From Faecalicatena fissicatena (GTDB lineage: Bacteria; Bacillota; Clostridia; Lachnospirales; Lachnospiraceae), in NCBI GenBank assembly GCA_001028025.1, contig LDAQ01000021.1, forward strand, positions 1 to 54,000: a stretch of 54,000 nucleotides of DNA, given 5' to 3'. The position numbers and the translations under genes are program-made. Positions 50,121 through 54,000 of the stretch are shown piece after piece. The notes below the pieces were generated by a model. That model ran no database searches, was not told where the DNA came from, and was given only the letters and a program-made list of their open reading frames with translations. Positions within the stretch are counted from its first letter, which is position 1. Each line of letters opens with the position of its first letter.

Positions 50121-50271
50121 AGGAACTATAGATGAAAAAATGATTTACTTTAAAGAGGAGCAGCTGCCTGGAAAAACAGCTATAAGTTTAACCTTGGGAA
50201 AGGCCTGTCGTGTATACTTAAACTGCCGGACTGTGTTATAATGGGGCATATACAGATATAGCAGTAAATGC

Positions 50272-50394
50272 ATACTTTAATCTGCGGCTTAGCCGCAGAC
50301 CCGCCCGAAGGGCATGAGTTACGGTGTGCCCTTGGGTATACTTTAATCTGCGGCTTAGCCGCAGACCCGCCCGAAGGGCAGGTATCAGCAGTAT
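50272..50394. repeat. Two tandem 68-bp repeat units before the Fpg/Nei-like gene
   Basis: A full unit (50272-50339) and a second unit truncated at GGGCA (50338 to about 50382) have the perfect CTGCGGC/GCCGCAG hairpin. They share most bases with the units at 27592-27725. They lie in the 292-base gap between the methyltransferase and Fpg/Nei-like genes. Confidence 0.8.
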
Positions 50395-50412
50395 GCGGAG
50401 GAGGAATAAGGT

Positions 50413-51234
50413 ATGCTTGAATTACCAGAGGTATTAACGATTTCATCACAGCTGAGAGATGCTGTCTTGGGGAAAAGCGTCAGGGAAGTTCTGCCCCCAG
50501 TGAAAGCACACAAATTCTGCTGGTTTAACGGAGATCCGGCAGAGTATAATGCAGCTCTGGAAGGGCGGAAGGTTGTGTCGTCAGAGGGATTCGGTATCTA
50601 CGCCGAAATTATTTTTGAGGAGGGCTTAAGGCTCTGCTTTAATGACGGTGTGAATGTGCGGCTGCTTCCGCTGGAGAAGGTTCCGAAAAATTATCAGCTT
50701 CTGATTGTGCTGGACGATGACACGGCGCTGGTTTTCACAGTGGCAATGTACGGCGGTATTATTGTACACAGGGAGGACTACTGTAATGAATATTATGAGA
50801 AAAGCAGACAGGCCGTATCTCCGTTTTCACCGGAATTTGAGTTTCAGTTCCATAAAATGCTGGAGGAGTGCAAGCCCGGTATAAGCGTAAAAGCACTGCT
50901 CGCTGCAGATCAGCATTTTCCAGGAATCGGAAACGGCGTTCTGCAGGATATTCTGTTTGAGGCGCGGATCCATCCAAAGAGAAAACTTCAGACATTAAGC
51001 GAGGAGGAGAAGAAGAGACTGTTGTGCTGCACAGTCGGTGTTCTGCAGGAAATTACGGAAAAAGGCGGCAGGGATACGAAAAAAGATCTGTTCGGCAATC
51101 CCGGAGGATATAAGACAAAGCTGTCAAAGAACACGTGGAAGGAACCATGTCCGGTCTGCGGCGGGGCAATTACAAAAGAGACTTACATGGGCGGATCAGT
51201 CTACTATTGTCCGGTATGTCAGCCCCTGGCCTGA
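50413..51234 (+). CDS. Fpg/Nei-family DNA glycosylase-like protein without the N-terminal proline
   Basis: This 273-residue protein has the Fpg/Nei plan. It starts MLELPEV, has an N-terminal beta-sandwich, a helix-two-turn-helix (LAADQHFPGIGNGVLQDILF), and a C-terminal zinc finger with Cys246, Cys249, Cys266 and Cys269. Fpg and Nei use Pro2, exposed after Met removal, as the nucleophile; here residue 2 is Leu (CTT). It belongs to a Firmicute subgroup with MLELPE-type starts. It may have lost glycosylase activity, use another residue, or only bind damaged DNA. Confidence 0.85.
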   Translation: MLELPEVLTISSQLRDAVLGKSVREVLPPVKAHKFCWFNGDPAEYNAALEGRKVVSSEGFGIYAEIIFEEGLRLCFNDGVNVRLLPLEKVPKNYQLLIVLDDDTALVFTVAMYGGIIVHREDYCNEYYEKSRQAVSPFSPEFEFQFHKMLEECKPGISVKALLAADQHFPGIGNGVLQDILFEARIHPKRKLQTLSEEEKKRLLCCTVGVLQEITEKGGRDTKKDLFGNPGGYKTKLSKNTWKEPCPVCGGAITKETYMGGSVYYCPVCQPLA

Positions 51235-51276
51235 TCACTGCAGATTTGTCATTGTTTTTATTAAAGGGGAGTACAG

Positions 51277-52020
51277 ATGAGACATTATAAAACCTCTGAA
51301 GTTGCAGCAATCATCGGCATTCATCCAAATACAGTGCGGCTGTATGAGGAATTAGAACTGATCCCAAAGCCAAAACGGCAGTCGAACGGGTACCGCATAT
51401 TTACTGATTTTCATATCGCGCAATTCAGACTCGCACGCCTTGCTTTTCAAATAGAAGTACTGCAAAATGGCCTGCGAAAGAAAATTATCCGGATGGTAAA
51501 AGTATCTGCCGCGGGTGATTTTGATACAGCTTCAGTACTTACGCATGAGTACTTAAAGCAGGTGCGGCAGGAGCGGGAAAATGCGGAAGAAGCGGTCACA
51601 CTGGTACAGCAGATTTTATCAGGCAATGCCAGCGGAAATACTCATTTTTTAAAGCGAAAAGAAGTATCGCAGTATCTTGATATAACGGTGGACACATTGC
51701 GGAATTGGGAGATGAACGGCCTATTAAAAGTCCGGCGCAAGAAAAATGGTTATCGTGTTTATACGGATGACGATATACGGCGGCTTAAAATAATCCGCTC
51801 CCTGCGGTGCGCTAATTATTCGTTGGAGGCCATCCTGAATATGCTCAGTCTGTTGTCCGAAAATCCTGATATTGATATCAGGGGAGCGCTCAACACACCG
51901 AAAGCGGATTCAGAGATTATTGCGGTGTGCGACAAACTGATGACATCGCTCACGGAGGCAGAGAATAATGCACTGAAAATACTCGATATGCTGCAGAAAA
52001 TGAAAAAGCAATTTTTATAA
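51277..52020 (+). CDS. MerR-family regulator with two HTH domains
   Basis: This 247-residue protein has two MerR-type winged HTH units, at about 3-70 (TSEVAAIIGIHPNTVRLYEE) and about 125-190 (KRKEVSQYLDITVDTLRNWE). Most MerR proteins have one HTH and a dimerising coiled coil. Here a single chain may bind an operator alone or bridge two sites. It directly precedes the ABC exporter genes, which it probably controls; the palindrome at 52031-52054 could be its site. Confidence 0.88.
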   Translation: MRHYKTSEVAAIIGIHPNTVRLYEELELIPKPKRQSNGYRIFTDFHIAQFRLARLAFQIEVLQNGLRKKIIRMVKVSAAGDFDTASVLTHEYLKQVRQERENAEEAVTLVQQILSGNASGNTHFLKRKEVSQYLDITVDTLRNWEMNGLLKVRRKKNGYRVYTDDDIRRLKIIRSLRCANYSLEAILNMLSLLSENPDIDIRGALNTPKADSEIIAVCDKLMTSLTEAENNALKILDMLQKMKKQFL

Positions 52021-52030
52021 CCCTCCATTA

Positions 52031-52060
52031 TGCCACCAATGTTTCGATTGGTGGTATTCT
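52031..52060 (+). terminator. Hairpin between MerR and ABC genes (terminator or operator)
   Basis: CCACCAAT (52033-52040) and ATTGGTGG (52047-52054) form a perfect stem followed by TATTCTTTT. It may end the merR transcript partially, or the dyad may be a regulator site. Confidence 0.65.
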
Positions 52061-52092
52061 TTTGCTGTAAATTATGAAGTGGAGGTAGAAAT

Positions 52093-52893
52093 ATGCAGGA
52101 AGTAATCAAAGTCGGACAACTTACAAAATCTTATACCCAGAGGGCACCCCGTAACACATGCCCTGCGGGCGGGTCTGCAGCAAGCAGCAGAATAAAGGAG
52201 AATCAGCTGAAGGCAGTGGACAACGTCAGCTTTTCCGTGGGCAGAGGCAGGGTTTTCGGGCTGCTTGGGGCCAATGGTGCAGGAAAGAGCACGACAATGG
52301 AATGTATTCTGGGAACTAAAAAAGCAGACAGCGGCCAAATATCCGTTTTGGGTATGAACCCGCTGACAGACCGTAAGAAACTGTTTGAGAGAGTAGGTGT
52401 TCAGTTTCAGGAAACAAGCTATCAGGAACAAATCACTGTAGGGGAGCTCTGTGAGGTGACAGCGTCCTTATACCGCAATGCCGCCGACCCATGGGATCTG
52501 CTGAAAAGGTTTGGAATAGCAGACAAGAAAAAAAGTTTGGTAAAGGACTTATCCGGAGGGCAGAGGCAGCGTCTGTTTATCATCCTTGCCCTCATTCCCG
52601 ATCCTGAGCTTGTATTCTTAGACGAACTGACAACCGGGCTTGATGCAAAAGCCCGCAGAGAAGTATGGAAAATTCTTTCAGAGCTTAAAGAAAAAGGCTT
52701 AACTATACTGTTGACTTCTCATTTTATGGACGAAGTTGAGGCCTTATGTGACCAGATCTGTATTTTGAAAGGCGGAAAGACTGTATTTTACGGAACTGTT
52801 TCAGAAGCAGTAAAAACCAGTCCATACGGAAAATTCGAGGATGCCTATCTCTGGTATACAGACGAGGAGGAAAAAGAAGATGAAAACCTTTAA
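52093..52893 (+). CDS. ABC transporter ATP-binding protein with in-frame repeat insertion
   Basis: This 266-residue protein has the A-loop Tyr14 (LTKSY), Walker A GANGAGKST (59-67), signature LSGGQRQRL and Walker B LVFLDELTTGLD. The Walker B region is altered from the usual DEPTTGLD. Residues about 15-37 (TQRAPRNTCPAGGSAASSRI) are encoded by a reverse copy of the 68-bp repeat and have no counterpart in the family. It forms an exporter with the permease gene that overlaps its end. An active enzyme is possible because the core motifs are intact. Confidence 0.9.
   Translation: MQEVIKVGQLTKSYTQRAPRNTCPAGGSAASSRIKENQLKAVDNVSFSVGRGRVFGLLGANGAGKSTTMECILGTKKADSGQISVLGMNPLTDRKKLFERVGVQFQETSYQEQITVGELCEVTASLYRNAADPWDLLKRFGIADKKKSLVKDLSGGQRQRLFIILALIPDPELVFLDELTTGLDAKARREVWKILSELKEKGLTILLTSHFMDEVEALCDQICILKGGKTVFYGTVSEAVKTSPYGKFEDAYLWYTDEEEKEDENL
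52132..52199 (-). repeat. 68-bp repeat unit inserted within the ABC ATPase gene
   Basis: The reverse complement of this stretch matches the intergenic units, including CTGC hairpin arms, GGCATGTGTTACGGGGTGCC and the closing CTGGGTATA. It lies inside the coding frame and adds about 22-23 codons without a stop. Confidence 0.85.
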
Positions 52894-53623
52894 GACGATG
52901 TTAAAAACGGAGTTGAAGTTATCACTGCGGGGGATGGATATGTTTATATTTGCCATCTGTGTTCCCCTGGTGGTACTGATCATCCTTGGGATGATTTATG
53001 GACAAAAACCGGCCTATGACGGTGCAGAATATTCCTTTCTGGAACAGTCATTCGGAGCACTTGCAGCTATCTCTATCTGTGCAGGCGGCGTGATGGGGCT
53101 TCCGTTAGTAGTATCAGACTACCGCAGCAGACATATCTTAAAGCGCTACAAAGTAACCCCCGTCAGTCCCGCGCTGATTTTGTTGGTACAGGTAACCATC
53201 TACACAATGTACGCAGTGATTTCCCTTTTGCTGTTGTTCCTTGCGGCTAAATGTTTCTTTGGTTATCAGTTCAGGGGATCACTTTCAGGCTTTTTGGGCG
53301 GCTATCTCCTGGTTCTTGTTTCCATATTCAGCATTGGCATGATGGTAGGCGGTATAGCGCCAAACACAAAAATGGCCGGGGTCATCGCCAGCATCCTCTA
53401 TTTTCCCATGCTGATCTTTTCCGGAGCAACGCTGCCATACGAGGTCATGCCTCCGGCTCTGCAAAAAGCCGCCGATATCTTACCGCTGACACAGGGAATC
53501 AAACTGCTGAAATCGGCTTCTTTAGGGCTCCGGACGGAGAATATTCTGGTTCCCGTCCTGGTTATGATTCTCATAGCCGTAATCTGTATAGGGATATCCC
53601 TGAAATTCTTTAAATGGGAATAA
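52880..53623 (+). CDS. ABC-2 type transporter permease
   Basis: The start is ATG 52880 after GAGGAGG, overlapping the ATPase gene by 14 bases; an upstream in-frame start is not needed. The 247-residue protein has about six membrane helices (FIFAICVPLVVLIILGMIYG first) and the late motif FSGATLPYEVMP of ABC-2 exporters. With the ATPase it forms an exporter of drug, lipid or peptide type. The substrate is unknown. Confidence 0.88.
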   Translation: MKTFKTMLKTELKLSLRGMDMFIFAICVPLVVLIILGMIYGQKPAYDGAEYSFLEQSFGALAAISICAGGVMGLPLVVSDYRSRHILKRYKVTPVSPALILLVQVTIYTMYAVISLLLLFLAAKCFFGYQFRGSLSGFLGGYLLVLVSIFSIGMMVGGIAPNTKMAGVIASILYFPMLIFSGATLPYEVMPPALQKAADILPLTQGIKLLKSASLGLRTENILVPVLVMILIAVICIGISLKFFKWE

Positions 53624-53658
53624 CAGACTCATATAGTAAAACTGAAGAACTATGAATG

Positions 53659-53701
53659 AAAGGCCGCCCGTTCAGCTTTCGTGCTGTACAGGCGGCCTTT
53701 A
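53659..53701. terminator. Bidirectional terminator after the ABC exporter
   Basis: AAAGGCCGCC (53659-53668) and GGCGGCCTTT (53691-53700) form a perfect 10-bp stem, followed by T-runs in both directions. Confidence 0.85.
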
Positions 53702-54000
53702 CCCCCAAAATTATCTCCACTCCAATCCGCCGCTCCCGAGAAAATCCCCCAGCAATTGTGCAATCCTGACATACCGGATGAACGCAGCCTGACTGATCTG
53801 GGGAGAGGGACACCGGCCGGGAAGACAGGGGGCTTTCTGGAAGTATAGAGCGCACGGATTAGAAGTACTTGCGCAAGAGGAGCTGTCCATGAGGGATGGA
53901 AAGTGATTTACCAAAATCACTTTCCAGTCCGGCTTAAGGCGAGAAAGCATCAGGCTTTCTCGCTGCATGCCGGACGTGCCCGAGGGTGTAAATTTTTCTG
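53702..54000. other. Gene-poor end with three nested hairpins
   Basis: No convincing gene is seen; a minus-strand frame at 53711-53968 has no ribosome site and odd composition. GGAAAGTGATTT/AAATCACTTTCC (53898-53909 and 53914-53925) and GCGAGAAAGC/GCTTTCTCGC (53939-53948 and 53954-53963) are perfect stems, and CCGGC/GCCGG encloses the second. Confidence 0.5.

Noticed and set aside
53711..53968. 85-codon minus-strand frame at the right edge
   Set aside because: It runs through the nested perfect hairpins, has no ribosome site and no recognisable domain.

Overview
The window looks like chromosomal DNA of a gut-type Clostridia, most likely Lachnospiraceae. The genes carry strong AGGAGG-type ribosome sites and sigma-A promoters. 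Lipoprotein signals, 4Fe-4S proteins, hybrid kinases, LacI/ABC sugar operons and manganese and fluoride riboswitches all fit an anaerobic Firmicute. The assignment rests on gene style only; no rRNA or tRNA gene was found.

Bases 1-9.6 kb are an accessory region. A complete, AT-rich Qat anti-phage operon (qatA-B-C-D, minus strand) is followed by a structured stretch ending in a clear group II intron domain V/VI. Next come a RelB/RelE toxin-antitoxin pair, a truncated phage capsid gene, a YdeI-like gene, an IS30-like transposase scrap, a YkgJ cysteine-cluster gene, a broken RhuM gene and a two-repeat type I-C-like CRISPR remnant.

Bases 9.6-26.5 kb hold housekeeping and stress genes. A hybrid histidine kinase is overlapped by an orphan solute-binding lipoprotein, and a DbpA-type helicase follows. 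A yybP-ykoY (Mn2+) riboswitch precedes a P-type cation ATPase, and a crcB-type fluoride riboswitch precedes a CLC-F type antiporter. The remainder is dapA, a ferredoxin/NapH-like pair, a NERD protein, two acetyltransferases and a decayed NAD(P)-binding gene that keeps its operator.

Bases 26.5-38 kb carry two paralogous LacI regulators converging on a repeat island, then a cupin / RbsA-like / RbsC-like / RbsB-like / alpha-beta hydrolase operon divergent from the second LacI. A sugar acetyltransferase, an HTH-AAA-nuclease fusion with a palindromic operator and a TetR regulator follow.

Bases 38-54 kb carry a second hybrid kinase with fused solute-binding domains, a redox operon (aldo/keto reductase, CMD protein, flavodoxin) behind a MerR-type promoter and an 8-bp tandem repeat, a membrane GDPD lacking its usual first histidine, a nitroreductase, and several decayed redox genes. 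The last part has an AraC/methyltransferase pair, an Fpg/Nei-like protein without the catalytic N-terminal proline, a double-HTH MerR and an ABC exporter whose ATPase contains an in-frame copy of a 68-bp structured repeat. That repeat also occurs at about 27.6-27.7 kb and 50.3-50.4 kb.
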